This document shows positions 1-8,517 of a DNA stretch of 64,000 nt, in pieces (position 1 is the stretch's first letter; the number at the start of each line of letters is the position of its first letter). A program made the translations under genes and the position numbers. Source of the DNA: Micrococcales bacterium (GTDB lineage Bacteria > Actinomycetota > Actinomycetes > S36-B12 > UBA10799); NCBI GenBank assembly GCA_016719135.1, contig JADKAV010000004.1, forward strand, positions 118,501 through 182,500, in the 5' to 3' direction. Below the pieces are notes generated by a model, which saw only the letters and a list, made by a program, of their open reading frames with translations, had not been told where the DNA came from and did not search any database.

Positions 1-716
1 CCGTCAAGCCGTCGACCGGCGCGGAGTCTGGATACAACCGGCCGGGCACGGCATGGCCGACATCAGCGCCTACCTATCGGCCGAACACGCCGAAATCTTC
101 ACGGAAGCCCCTGACGAAACTCGCCGCCGCCGACGACTGCGCCGACCCCTACCAGCAAGGCGACGCCCGCACCGCCACCCAACGCCAAGCCGACGCCCTG
201 GTCGGGTTCCTGGACCTACACACCACCGTGGACGTCACTGTGGATGTGGTGATCAGCGCCGATGCGCTGATCGGGGACAACGACTGGACCCCGGAATCCA
301 AACGCCTGGGACCGATCGGCTCGCAGATCGCCCGCGACCTGTGCACCAGCCCCGACGCCCGCTGGCGGCGGCTGGTCACCGACCCGGTCACCGGCCAACT
401 CGCCGCCATGGCAACCATCAAATACCGCATCCCCGACCACATCCGCCACGCCGTCAAAGCCCGCGACCTCACCTGCCGGTTCCCGGCTGCCACGCCCGCG
501 CCGAATACTTCGACTGCGACCACATCATCGCCCACCCCACCGGCGCCACCTGCCCGGACAACCTCGCCGGGCTGTGCCGACGCCACCACCGCACCAAAAC
601 CTTCACCGCCTGGAAAACCCGACGCGACCCCAACACCCCACCCACGACCTCATCTGGACCAGCCCCTGGGCCGAACCCACCGCACCACCGCCCACCGCTA
701 CAAACAAGACGAATAA
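1..716 (+). pseudogene. DUF222/HNH endonuclease (13E12-like), frameshifted, 5' end outside window
   Basis: This is a damaged copy of the intact gene at 42040..43242; by eye the two are nearly identical over about 715 bases. Alignment shows four single-base indels: +1 near 110, -1 near 485, -1 near 640 and -1 near 665. Most lie in runs of C. Reading through all four recovers the full family sequence, including the motifs DCDHI (broken by the second indel), GLCRRHHRTK and the terminal YKQDE. There are also a few substitutions, for example WIQP for WITP. The family is DUF222 followed by an HNH nuclease domain and is known from Mycobacterium as 13E12 repeat proteins. It is either a pseudogene or an intact gene with consensus errors; I cannot tell which from sequence alone. 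Confidence 0.85.
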
Positions 717-722
717 CCCCGG
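1..722 (+). repeat. Long dispersed repeat, copy 1 (partner 42525..43248)
   Basis: The match to 42525..43248 starts at the window edge and stops six bases after the shared TAA stop codon, at the sequence taaccccggt. The two copies are in the same orientation about 42.5 kb apart. The abrupt end just past the stop codon suggests gene duplication or gene conversion, not a larger segmental repeat. Direct repeats this long could recombine and delete the DNA between them. Confidence 0.9.
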
Positions 723-741
723 TGTGCCTGCGGTTACCTCG

Positions 742-1704
742 CTAGCGGACCACCCACAGCTGCGCGAACTTGTAGGACTCGTATCCCGATGTTGCGGGTG
801 CCCGTAGCGTCATACGTACGAACAGTCTGGTGGCCCGGCCCGTTGTGCGGATCACCACCTTGCCGCGCTTTGTCGTGACCCGGGCGAACTTCCGTTTGGA
901 TCCCTTCGCGGAGAGTTTGGTGCCCCATCTGACGGAGACCTTCGCGCGCTGCTTCGCGTTGGTCACCACCGGCCGCTTGAGAAGCACGGTCCGACCCTTG
1001 CGCTTGATGCGGGCGGGCGGCTTCACGGAGGCGGTCTGCTTGACGACCGGCACCACGTCAGGTGTGACCTCCAACGACCCGTCCAGATACCACCCGACCC
1101 CGCGACTCAGATCCAGATACTCGTCAGCCAAGTCACACAATGAGCCTTGCAGCGACGGCGTCGACGTGCCGGCCACAGCGAAGCCTTGCGAGCCGGAATC
1201 ATACGCCCGCCCCGTCGCACCCCCGATCGAATCGGTCGCCGCCGACGACGCATTGGCTGTTCCCGTGACGGTGCAGGAACCCAGGACGCCGACGCTGAGC
1301 GTCACGTTGTACGGCACTGTCAATTCCATCGCACCGCCTGCTGCAAGGGCGCCGGTGACCTCGGCCCGCCTGACATCAACCGTGACAAGACCGCCAGGCG
1401 CAATGATGCCGGGCCACGACTGCCCGGACACGGGGAACCGCAGTCCGCCCCCGGCCAGTGAGCCGGTCATCCGGACCGCGCCGGTTGAGGTGATGTAGGC
1501 GTAGTAGGTGCCGCCGCCCGCCTTGGGCAATGCGACGTAGCTGCACCCTGGGACCAGCGCCTCCCCGAAGGGCGTGGCCTGCGCACATGCAGGAAGCGTT
1601 GCGACCGCGGAACCGTTGTCGGGTACGGGCGCGGCCTGCGCCGGTGGCGCGGCAAGTAGGCCAGCGCATAGCGCAGCCGCTGAAATCGGTGCGGCGATTC
1701 TCAT
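742..1704 (-). CDS. Secreted protein of unknown function with basic C-terminal domain
   Basis: 320 residues. The start at 1704 gives a clean Sec signal peptide (MRIAAPISAAALCAGLLAAP, cleavage probably after PAQAA). An upstream in-frame ATG would add 33 unlikely residues. The mature part has a beta-rich middle with two Cys pairs. The last ~70 residues are rich in Lys, Arg, Val and Thr (KRGKVVIRTT, RLFVRMTLR) and end in LWVVR. The same tail type, with conserved GRT, VVxRT and a final W..VR, ends the TSP3/DUF11 protein at 16754..18631, so it may be a shared surface-association domain. TTATCT lies six bases before the ATG, so the mRNA may be leaderless. Function unknown. Confidence 0.75.
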   Translation of the reverse strand: MRIAAPISAAALCAGLLAAPPAQAAPVPDNGSAVATLPACAQATPFGEALVPGCSYVALPKAGGGTYYAYITSTGAVRMTGSLAGGGLRFPVSGQSWPGIIAPGGLVTVDVRRAEVTGALAAGGAMELTVPYNVTLSVGVLGSCTVTGTANASSAATDSIGGATGRAYDSGSQGFAVAGTSTPSLQGSLCDLADEYLDLSRGVGWYLDGSLEVTPDVVPVVKQTASVKPPARIKRKGRTVLLKRPVVTNAKQRAKVSVRWGTKLSAKGSKRKFARVTTKRGKVVIRTTGRATRLFVRMTLRAPATSGYESYKFAQLWVVR

Positions 1705-1831
1705 GCGACCAGATAACCACGTCTGCGGCATGCGGGCCCAGCCACCTGCACTTCCTGCCCAACGCCAGACGCATGTCCATCGCAGAGCAACTGCGGGACC
1801 CACTCGCCGTCGCGATCAGCCACCGCGACAC

Positions 1832-3388
1832 CTACAACTTCGGATACCCCGTGATCCGCTGAATCTCCTTGTACAAGGGCCGCAACTGTTCGTAGGTCTT
1901 GGAGTACACGCTCTCGTACAGCTGGCTGTACAACTGCCGGTTCTCGGGGATCGGCTCGAACACTTCGGCCGGCCGGGTCATGTGCTGGGCCGCCTCCTCG
2001 ATGTCGGCGTAAATGCCCATCCCCACCGCGGCATCCATGGCTGCCCCGACCACAGACGTCTCCGGCGTGTGGGGCCGGTACACCGGCAAGTCGAAGATGT
2101 CCGCGGTCATCTGCATGATCGAGTCGCTGCGCGAGCCGCCGCCGGTGGCCCGCAGTTCGGTGATCGGGACCCCGTTCTTCTTCTCGGTCAGGCGGGCGCC
2201 CTCTTTGAGCGCGAAGACGATGCCCTCCAGGATCGCCCGGTACAGGTGGGCGCGAGTGTGGACATCACCGAAGCCGAACACAGCGCCCTTCGCGTATGGC
2301 TCCAGGTCCGGCCCGGGGGTCCAGTAGGGCTGACAGACCAGGCCCTGTGAGCCCGGCGGCACGTCGCGCACGAGCTCTTCGAGCAGCTCCTCGGGCGCCT
2401 GCCCGGAGTCAGCGGCCATCAGCCGTTCTTGCAGCCCGAACTCCTCCTTGAACCAGGAGACCATCCACAAGCCACGCACTACGGCCACCTCGGTGTAGAA
2501 CTCCCCCGGCACCGCCGACGAGTAGGGCGGCAGCATCGGCCGCAGCTCCACGTACTTCTGGATCTGCGTGTTGATTGTGGCAGTGGTGCCGAAACTGATG
2601 CACGCCACCTCCGGGGTCAGACAGCCCGAACCGATGATGTCGCACGCCTTGTCATTGGACGCCGCGATGAACGGCAACCCGCCGGGCAGTCCCGTCTCCT
2701 CGGCGGCCTGCGCGGTGATCCGGCCCAACGACTGTGTCGGGCGTACCAAGTCCGGCAACTTCTCCCGCTCCATCGGAAACATGCGCCACTTGAGGTCGAA
2801 CCTGCCCGCCCAGTCCGAGGACTTCACGTCGAACGGGACGGTACCGATGGCGTTACCGGCGGAGTCCACGTACTGCCCGGTCAGCCGATGCGTCAGGTAG
2901 CCGGACAGGAACAGGAATTTGTGCGTGCGCTCCCAGATGTCAGGCTGGTTCTGCTGGATCCAGTTCGACCGGCAGTACTGCGTGGCGTACTCGACCAGCG
3001 GATAGACCCGCGCCGCCTTGAGCACCGGCATGGTGAACCCCGGCAGCACTTTGTGGATGTCGGCCTTGCGCTGGTCCAGCCAGACGATCGCCGGCCGCAG
3101 TGGCTTCCCATCACGGTCGACGTTGATCATCGTCACCCGCTGAGTCGTGACCGTCGCCGCGAGGATCCGTTCCGCGGAAATCCCGGATTCCTCGAGCAGT
3201 TGCCGCGTGGTGAGACACAACATCTCCCAGTAGTACTCCGGACGCTGCTCGGCGTAGCCTGGCTGCTCGGCGAAGTACGGCTCGATCGGCGTCTTCACCA
3301 GGTGGTGGATCTCTCCATTGAAGTCGACCAGGGCCGCGCGCATCGACTGGGTGCCCGCGTCGATGGCCACGATCAGATCCGCGCTCAT
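1832..3388 (-). CDS. FGGY-family carbohydrate kinase
   Basis: 518 residues, the usual length of the glycerol/xylulose/gluconate kinase family, which phosphorylates polyols or sugars with ATP in the cytoplasm. The N-terminal phosphate-binding motif is DAGTQSMR (residues ~10-17). WLDQRK carries the predicted catalytic Asp. The C-terminal FGGY signature is GGGSRSDSIMQMTAD followed by LPVYRP. Its start codon overlaps the stop of the upstream oxidase gene by 4 nt (ATGA), so the two are co-transcribed and probably translationally coupled. The substrate cannot be read from the sequence; the partner oxidase suggests a polyol or hydroxyketone. Confidence 0.9.
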   Translation of the reverse strand: MSADLIVAIDAGTQSMRAALVDFNGEIHHLVKTPIEPYFAEQPGYAEQRPEYYWEMLCLTTRQLLEESGISAERILAATVTTQRVTMINVDRDGKPLRPAIVWLDQRKADIHKVLPGFTMPVLKAARVYPLVEYATQYCRSNWIQQNQPDIWERTHKFLFLSGYLTHRLTGQYVDSAGNAIGTVPFDVKSSDWAGRFDLKWRMFPMEREKLPDLVRPTQSLGRITAQAAEETGLPGGLPFIAASNDKACDIIGSGCLTPEVACISFGTTATINTQIQKYVELRPMLPPYSSAVPGEFYTEVAVVRGLWMVSWFKEEFGLQERLMAADSGQAPEELLEELVRDVPPGSQGLVCQPYWTPGPDLEPYAKGAVFGFGDVHTRAHLYRAILEGIVFALKEGARLTEKKNGVPITELRATGGGSRSDSIMQMTADIFDLPVYRPHTPETSVVGAAMDAAVGMGIYADIEEAAQHMTRPAEVFEPIPENRQLYSQLYESVYSKTYEQLRPLYKEIQRITGYPKL

Positions 3389-5082
3389 GGCCGGCTCCCG
3401 AGGCCGAGCGTGTTACCGGGGTTCATGATCCCGTCGGGGTCGAAGTGCGCCTTCAATGCCCGCAGGACGTCCATCTCGGTGCGGCCCAAATACGTCTCGA
3501 GCCAGGGCGCGAAGAGATTTCCCACTCCATGGTGATGGCTGGTCGAGCCACCCGATTCGACGATCTTGTCGATGATGGCGTCGCGGAACGCGAAGTATTC
3601 GTCAGAGTCGGTGGGCCGCAGCACGAGGATGAAGTAGAGGTTCGTCCCCTGCGGATAGAAGTGCGACGCGTGCGTCATGCACACCGTGCCCGGCCGGCTC
3701 TTCACGAATTCCCGCACGGTCGTGTATACCTCTGCGAGGTTGTCCCAGGTGACCGATGTCTCCAGGGTGTCGATGATCATCCCGAAGTCGAGGATGTCTT
3801 CGCGCAGGAAAGAATCGGAGTACCGTCCGTGCTCCCACTGCTTCTCCGCGTACCCCGTCAACGACATTCCACCGTGGTCTTTGGCGATCCGCTTGACCTG
3901 TGACGCGACATGTTTGGCGAAGCCCTTCTCCCCCTCTGCGGTGCCCACACACAGACAGCGCTGCCACGGCTTGAAGCCACGCTTGGTGAGGAATGTGTTG
4001 GCCAGGCCCGCATCGAACCCCTTGAGCGCCAGGCCGCGCTCGGTCTCCTCGGGGTCGGAGATGCGCAGAATCGCGGGCATGCCGAACTCGCCCTGGACGA
4101 CCTCCCTGCTGAACTCCACGGCCGCGTCCCAGTTGGGCAACATGAACGCGAAGCGCTGCGTGTTCTCAGGCTGGTAGCGGAAGATCTTCAGGGTCGCCTC
4201 GACCAGCACCCCGAACGTGCCCTCATTGCCCTTGAGGATGTCGTTGACCTTCGGACCGGTCGCTGAAGCCGGGAAGTCCTTGGTCCGGATGGTCCCCACC
4301 GGCGTGACGTACTCCTGGCTGATGACCAGGTCGTACGCGTCGCCGTAGTAGGTGGAGGCCTGCCCGGTCCCCAGTGCAGCGATCCACCCACCGACCGAGG
4401 CCAGTTCGAACGACTGCGGGAAGTACCCGCAGGTGAACGCACGGTTCGTGCCGTACAACCTCGGGGCGTCGTTGAGCAGCGCTTCGAAGTCCGAGCCGAT
4501 GAGTCCGGGTTGCACCACCACCGTCATGTTGCGCTCATTGATGGCCAGCAGCTTGTTCATGTGCGTGGCCATGACCAACGTCACGCCGCCCCTGTCTGCG
4601 CGGGTACCCATCACGACACCCGAACCCGCGCCGTACGGAACCACCGGAATCTTGTGCTCGGCGCAGTAGCCGACGAGTGCGGCGACGTCCTGCTTGTCGC
4701 GCGGGTGCACCACCAGGTCCGGGACAGCTGTCACCTTGCCGTCCCGCAGAGCCAGATTCTCGTCGAGGGTCTTGCCGTGGCCGTACTTGACGCGGCTGAA
4801 GTCGTCGTCGGAAACGTTCTGTGCGCCGACGATCGCCTCGATGGCGGCGCGGTGTTCCGGTGCGATGGCGGCCGGCGCCTCGAGGTGGACCGGCTCGTCG
4901 CCCTGACTCACTGGGCGCACGAAGTCCGCGTCGGTCATGCCGAACTCGTCCTTGAACATCTTGACCCAGCCCGCGCTCGGGTGCTTGAACCGTGTGGGAT
5001 CCAGCGAGAACGCGGCACGGTAGGAGCCCGTGCGGGCATTCGCTTCGCGCCAATGGGGTGTGCGTGGTTCCTTGCGTGCCAT
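3385..5082 (-). CDS. FAD-binding oxidase, alkyldihydroxyacetonephosphate synthase-like
   Basis: 565 residues. The start at 5082 is preceded by a good Shine-Dalgarno (GGGAGGA); a further ATG upstream would add 14 unlikely residues. It is a VAO/PCMH-type flavoprotein: the FAD pyrophosphate loop is PYGAGSGVVMG (~149-159). Near residue 515 is SHHHGVG, the active-site signature of alkyl-DHAP synthase (AGPS), and the C-terminus has DPDGIMNPGN. AGPS makes ether-lipid precursors, but many bacterial relatives are lactate/glycolate-type oxidases. Coupling to the FGGY kinase favours a carbohydrate or polyol pathway. FAD binding is a confident call; the substrate is not. Confidence 0.85.
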   Translation of the reverse strand: MARKEPRTPHWREANARTGSYRAAFSLDPTRFKHPSAGWVKMFKDEFGMTDADFVRPVSQGDEPVHLEAPAAIAPEHRAAIEAIVGAQNVSDDDFSRVKYGHGKTLDENLALRDGKVTAVPDLVVHPRDKQDVAALVGYCAEHKIPVVPYGAGSGVVMGTRADRGGVTLVMATHMNKLLAINERNMTVVVQPGLIGSDFEALLNDAPRLYGTNRAFTCGYFPQSFELASVGGWIAALGTGQASTYYGDAYDLVISQEYVTPVGTIRTKDFPASATGPKVNDILKGNEGTFGVLVEATLKIFRYQPENTQRFAFMLPNWDAAVEFSREVVQGEFGMPAILRISDPEETERGLALKGFDAGLANTFLTKRGFKPWQRCLCVGTAEGEKGFAKHVASQVKRIAKDHGGMSLTGYAEKQWEHGRYSDSFLREDILDFGMIIDTLETSVTWDNLAEVYTTVREFVKSRPGTVCMTHASHFYPQGTNLYFILVLRPTDSDEYFAFRDAIIDKIVESGGSTSHHHGVGNLFAPWLETYLGRTEMDVLRALKAHFDPDGIMNPGNTLGLGSRP

Positions 5083-5157
5083 GTCGTTCCTCCCGGTCAA
5101 ACAGCTCCTGGCCCATTGTGACACTTAACCGTCAGGCGTAACACAGCGCCGCGCATG

Positions 5158-5163
5158 TAGGGT
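5158..5163 (+). promoter_or_regulatory. Putative -10 (TAGGGT) of a leaderless transcript
   Basis: TAGGGT lies six bases before the ATG at 5170 and no Shine-Dalgarno is present. The same -10/6-nt/start geometry recurs at several other genes in this window. Confidence 0.4.
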
Positions 5164-5169
5164 CCGGGC

Positions 5170-5784
5170 ATGACCTCACGTACCCGAGTCCGTCGACTGC
5201 CGGAGAAGGCGAGCACGGACGAAGCCGTTCTTCACGCGATCCTCGATCAGGCCGTCGTGGCTCACATCGGGATCGTCGACGAGGGCCAGCCCTTTGTTCT
5301 ACCCGTCGCGTGCGCGCGCGACGGCGACCGTCTGCTCGTGCACGGCTCGACAGGCAGTCGCCTGATGCGCCAGATGGCCCAAGGATCACCCGTATGCGCC
5401 ACCGTCACCCTGCTGGATGGCATGGTCTTGGCGCGCAGCGCTTTCAACTCCTCCATGCACTACCGCAGCGCCATGATCCTGGGCGTGGCGCAGCCCGTCG
5501 ATGACGACCTTGAAGCACTGCGCGTACTCACCGACCACCTGCTGCCGGGCCGCTGGGAAGCGCTGCGCGAGCCGACGCGCAAAGAACTCGCGGCCACCCT
5601 GGTACTGGCGCTGCCACTGCGGGAATGGTCGGTGAAGATCAGCGACAGTCCACCGGAGGACGAGCCAGATGATCTCGACGATCCCGTGTGGGCCGGGGTG
5701 GTGCCGCTGCGGATGGTCCAGGGAGACCCTGTGCCCGCCCCGGACCTCCGATTCGATCTCCCGGCTCCGGTCACCCAGGCGTAA
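5170..5784 (+). CDS. Pyridoxamine 5'-phosphate oxidase-fold flavoprotein (NimA-like)
   Basis: 204 residues with the FMN-binding split barrel of the PNPOx-like superfamily. Recognisable pieces are VVAHIGIVDEGQPFVLPV near residues 28-46, LLVHGSTGSRLMRQM, MHYRSAMILG and ALREPTRKELAAT. Relatives bind FMN or F420 and reduce nitroimidazoles or other small molecules, but most have no defined substrate. The gene is divergent from the AGPS-like/FGGY operon with an 87-bp gap that must hold both promoters. No Shine-Dalgarno precedes the ATG, and the upstream TAGGGT suggests a leaderless mRNA. The acidic insert PPEDEPDDLDD lies near residue 160. Confidence 0.85.
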   Translation: MTSRTRVRRLPEKASTDEAVLHAILDQAVVAHIGIVDEGQPFVLPVACARDGDRLLVHGSTGSRLMRQMAQGSPVCATVTLLDGMVLARSAFNSSMHYRSAMILGVAQPVDDDLEALRVLTDHLLPGRWEALREPTRKELAATLVLALPLREWSVKISDSPPEDEPDDLDDPVWAGVVPLRMVQGDPVPAPDLRFDLPAPVTQA

Positions 5785-5896
5785 GCAGCCGACTCGGCCA
5801 CCCTGGCATGAAATTCCTGCAGAGGTGACCTTCCGGTGATGCATTACTCCGGCCGACGTGTCAGGCTCGAGCCACACCCAATACAAGGAGGTCAAT

Positions 5897-6865
5897 ATGC
5901 GGGTAGTGGTCGCCCTCGGAGGCAATGCGCTGCAGAAGCGCGGAGAACCCATGACCGTCGAGAACCAGCGCGAGAACGTCAGAGTCGCCTGCCGAGCTCT
6001 GAGCCCAGTGGCGATGGAGCACGAACTGGTGGTCTCCCACGGAAATGGCCCTCAGGTCGGCCTTCTGAGCCTGCAGGCGTCGAGCTACGACGAGGCGTCG
6101 ATCTATCCCTTCGATGTCCTCGGAGCACAGACCGAAGGCATGATCGGCTACTTCATCGAGCAGGAGCTCGGTAACTACTTGCCCTTCGAGAAGCCGATCG
6201 CCACCATCCTCACCATGACCGAGGTGGATGCTGACGATCCCGCGATGGCCGACCCGACGAAGTTCGTGGGACCGGTCTACAGCGAGGAGGATGCCAAACG
6301 TCTGGCAGCGGACAAGGGCTGGACGGTCAAGCAGGACGGCGACGCGTGGCGCAGAGTGGTTCCCTCTCCGGTCCCCAAGCGGATCTTCCAGATTCGCGCG
6401 ATCAAGACTCTGCTCGACTCCGGAACCGTGGTGGTCTGCACCGGCGGCGGCGGCATCCCTACCATGTATCTGCCGGAGGAGCAGGAACTCGAAGGCCCGT
6501 GGGACTTCAACCCCCGTCACCTCGTGGGCGTCGAGGCCGTCATCGACAAGGACCGTTCTTCCGCGGTTCTTGCTCAAGACCTAGAAGCCGATCTCCTCGT
6601 GATCGCGACGGACGCGGACGCCGTGTACCTCGATTGGGGAACACCGGACCAGAAGGCCATCGCGCAAGCGTCACCGGATGCGATCGAGGCGTACGACTTC
6701 CCGGCCGGCTCGATGGGTCCGAAGGTGGAGGCCGCCGCCGACTTCGCCCGGCTTAACCCGGGATCCGCGGCCGTCATCGGCGCGCTCGAGGACCTGCCGG
6801 AGATCATGGCCGGAACCAAGGGCACCCGCATCACGACCGACGCCACCGAGGTGACGTTCAGGTAG
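5897..6865 (+). CDS. arcC: Carbamate kinase
   Basis: 322 residues, usual family length. It catalyses reversible phosphoryl transfer between carbamoyl phosphate and ADP, giving ATP, ammonia and CO2. Signatures are VVALGGNALQKRGE at the N-terminus, VVSHGNGPQVGLLSLQ, VVCTGGGGIP, VVIDKDRSSAVLA-type sequence and GSMGPKVEAA near the C-terminus. The start is fixed by a near-perfect Shine-Dalgarno (AAGGAGGT) ahead of ATG 5897. No arginine deiminase or ornithine carbamoyltransferase gene is adjacent, so this is an orphan arcC. A cyanase gene lies about 23 kb away. A strong terminator hairpin follows 12 nt after the stop. Confidence 0.93.
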   Translation: MRVVVALGGNALQKRGEPMTVENQRENVRVACRALSPVAMEHELVVSHGNGPQVGLLSLQASSYDEASIYPFDVLGAQTEGMIGYFIEQELGNYLPFEKPIATILTMTEVDADDPAMADPTKFVGPVYSEEDAKRLAADKGWTVKQDGDAWRRVVPSPVPKRIFQIRAIKTLLDSGTVVVCTGGGGIPTMYLPEEQELEGPWDFNPRHLVGVEAVIDKDRSSAVLAQDLEADLLVIATDADAVYLDWGTPDQKAIAQASPDAIEAYDFPAGSMGPKVEAAADFARLNPGSAAVIGALEDLPEIMAGTKGTRITTDATEVTFR

Positions 6866-6877
6866 TTGTCCGACGGC

Positions 6878-6903
6878 GGCGCTGGACCCGAGGGTCCGGC
6901 GCC
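6878..6903 (+). terminator. Terminator hairpin after arcC
   Basis: GGCGCTGGACC pairs with GGTCCGGCGCC (11 bp, one G-T) across a 4-nt loop, just after the arcC stop. A weak T-containing tail follows. Confidence 0.7.
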
Positions 6904-6934
6904 GTTGTCGTGTCTGGTGGACCGTCGTTTCTCG

Positions 6935-6985
6935 GCGACTTTGGTCAGATCTGGTCTCTGACTGACGTGCCACGTCCAAAGTCCC
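6935..6985 (+). repeat. 51-bp intergenic repeat, copy A
   Basis: One of three copies of exactly 51 bp in the same orientation (others 25269..25319 and 28891..28941). Ends are GCGACTTTGG and CCAAAGTCCC, inverted-repeat arms of 9-10 bp. Internal positions TC..ATC..GTC..TG..GAC are conserved. It lies in the gap between arcC and the second DUF222 gene. Confidence 0.8.
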
Positions 6986-7014
6986 GCCGGTCGGGGCTAG
7001 GGCACGCTGGACCC

Positions 7015-7149
7015 ATGAGTGGGTCAGCAGGCGAGCACCAAGAGTGGGTACGTGAAGCGGTCACGGGCCGGACGGCCCTGGTCTACATCGCGTGACCCGT
7101 CCTCGTGATGCTCGGGATCGTGGTCCTCAAGGTGGTCATGGGTCACTGA
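7015..7149 (+). pseudogene. Possible small single-pass membrane protein ORF with in-frame TGA
   Basis: ATG 7015 opens a short frame (MSGSAGEHQEWVREAV...) that meets TGA at 7093 after ALVYIA. The same frame then continues PVLVMLGIVVLKVVMGH to a second TGA at 7147. Read with Trp at the first TGA (TGG in an ancestor), it would be a 44-residue tail-anchored protein with one convincing membrane helix. TGA is a normal stop in this genome. Either a one-base nonsense mutation made this a pseudogene, or the resemblance is chance. No clear Shine-Dalgarno. Confidence 0.35.
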
Positions 7150-7304
7150 TGCCCATCCCTTGACGGACGGCTTGCCTGTCTCTGTCAGTGAATGTGCCAA
7201 CTGTCCGACCGACATCTGCAAGCGTCCGACAGTATGCCCGCCGCGTCGACGCAGCGGTTTCCACAGCCCGTTTCTGCACCACCGAAAATGTCGTACCCCC
7301 CTCG

Positions 7305-7310
7305 TACGGT
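7305..7310 (+). promoter_or_regulatory. Putative -10 (TACGGT) of a leaderless transcript
   Basis: TACGGT lies six bases (gagggc) before ATG 7317. I see no clear -35 and no SOS box here, unlike the related gene at 42040. Confidence 0.4.
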
Positions 7311-7316
7311 GAGGGC

Positions 7317-8420
7317 ATGAATGATTCGGTGGTGGCGGCGATGGACACGATGCTGCTGCCTGGTGCTGACCCGCTGCGCGTGAGTGCGGCCTGTGAGGCG
7401 GTGATCGCCTGGGCACATGCCCGGCAACTGGAAGCCATCCACGAAGTCGACGAACAGTCACCAGAGTTCTTCGACAACACCGGCGTGCTGGTCGAACCGG
7501 CGGCCGCAGAGATCGGGTGTGCGCTGCACTGGTCTGCAGGAGCCGCGTCGCGGCGCGTGGACCTGGCCGCGACAATCTGCACCGACCTTCCTGAACTGCT
7601 GACCGCCCTGCGCGACGGCCGCCTGGATTTGGCCAAAGCCGAGGAGATCACACGAGGGACCTCTGAGCTGGAGCTGAGCGACCGCACCACGCTGGCTGAG
7701 TCGGCAATCGAATACGCCGGCAGCCACACTCGAGCCCAGTTGCGGGCATGGTTGGCTCGACAGGTGGCCGCCACCGACCCGGAAGCGGTGCGACGACGCC
7801 GGAAGAAGGCGCTGCGGGCGCGGCGGGTATGGATACAGCCTGAACCCGACGGTATGGCCACGATCGGTGCCTATCTGAGTGCTGAGGAGGCTCAGGCTTG
7901 CTGGAACGCACTGACTGCCGGCGCCTCCAACATCGACGGCGCCGTCGATCCGGCCCGTGCTGATGTATTTGTCGCGCTGCTGACCGGACTCACCGTCGGC
8001 GAACCGGTGCCGGTGCAGGTCATCCTCACGGGATCCGGACCAGAACTGTCAGGGCATGGTGCCATCAGCCGGAGCCACAGCGCTGAGCTCTGCAAGGGCA
8101 CTGACCTGATCGACCTGACCCGTCCACCCAAACCGTCCACCGGATACCGGCCGGCGCCCACGTTGGCTCGCTGGGTGCGTGCACGAGATCGGCACTGCCG
8201 ATTCCCGGGATGCCGGCGCCCCGCGGTCATGTGCGACCTCGACCACGTCATTCCCCATCCGTCGGGCCCCACGGAACATACGAACCTGGCCGCCTTGTGC
8301 CGGTATCACCACCGGCTGAAGACCCACACTCCGTGGTCCGTGCAGATGCTGGACGGTGCGGTACTCCGCTGGACCAGTCCGCGCGGTCACGTGTTCCACA
8401 CCAGTCTCGATGACCCCTGA
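7317..8420 (+). CDS. DUF222 and HNH endonuclease domain protein (13E12-like)
   Basis: 367 residues. The N-terminal two thirds is the DUF222 helical domain (AWAHARQLEAIHEVDE, RRVDLA, LAKAEEI). The C-terminal HNH domain has CRFPGCRRPAVMCDLDHV, then HPSGPTEHTNLAALCRYHHRLKT, giving the Cys pair and the DxDH...N...HH metal-binding residues of the beta-beta-alpha fold. It is clearly diverged from the pair at 1..716 and 42040..43242, so it is an older paralogue. The start at 7317 was chosen because the conserved region begins MNDSVVAAM and a -10-like hexamer sits six bases upstream. The biological role of the family is unknown. Confidence 0.88.
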   Translation: MNDSVVAAMDTMLLPGADPLRVSAACEAVIAWAHARQLEAIHEVDEQSPEFFDNTGVLVEPAAAEIGCALHWSAGAASRRVDLAATICTDLPELLTALRDGRLDLAKAEEITRGTSELELSDRTTLAESAIEYAGSHTRAQLRAWLARQVAATDPEAVRRRRKKALRARRVWIQPEPDGMATIGAYLSAEEAQACWNALTAGASNIDGAVDPARADVFVALLTGLTVGEPVPVQVILTGSGPELSGHGAISRSHSAELCKGTDLIDLTRPPKPSTGYRPAPTLARWVRARDRHCRFPGCRRPAVMCDLDHVIPHPSGPTEHTNLAALCRYHHRLKTHTPWSVQMLDGAVLRWTSPRGHVFHTSLDDP

Positions 8421-8517
8421 TCCCGCGGTCGACGGCGCACCACGGAAAACTCTGATTCCGGCGGCGAAGGGGCCGCAGCCACCATCAGGTAGGCCGCGGC
8501 CTCGCCGCGCCGTGCCG

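Noticed and set aside
5897..6865. arcC as part of an arginine deiminase operon
   Set aside because: No arcA, arcB or arcD lies within the window next to it, and a terminator follows immediately.
7093..7095. TGA recoded as Trp or Sec
   Set aside because: All other complete genes use TGA as a normal stop, and no SECIS-like structure is visible next to it.
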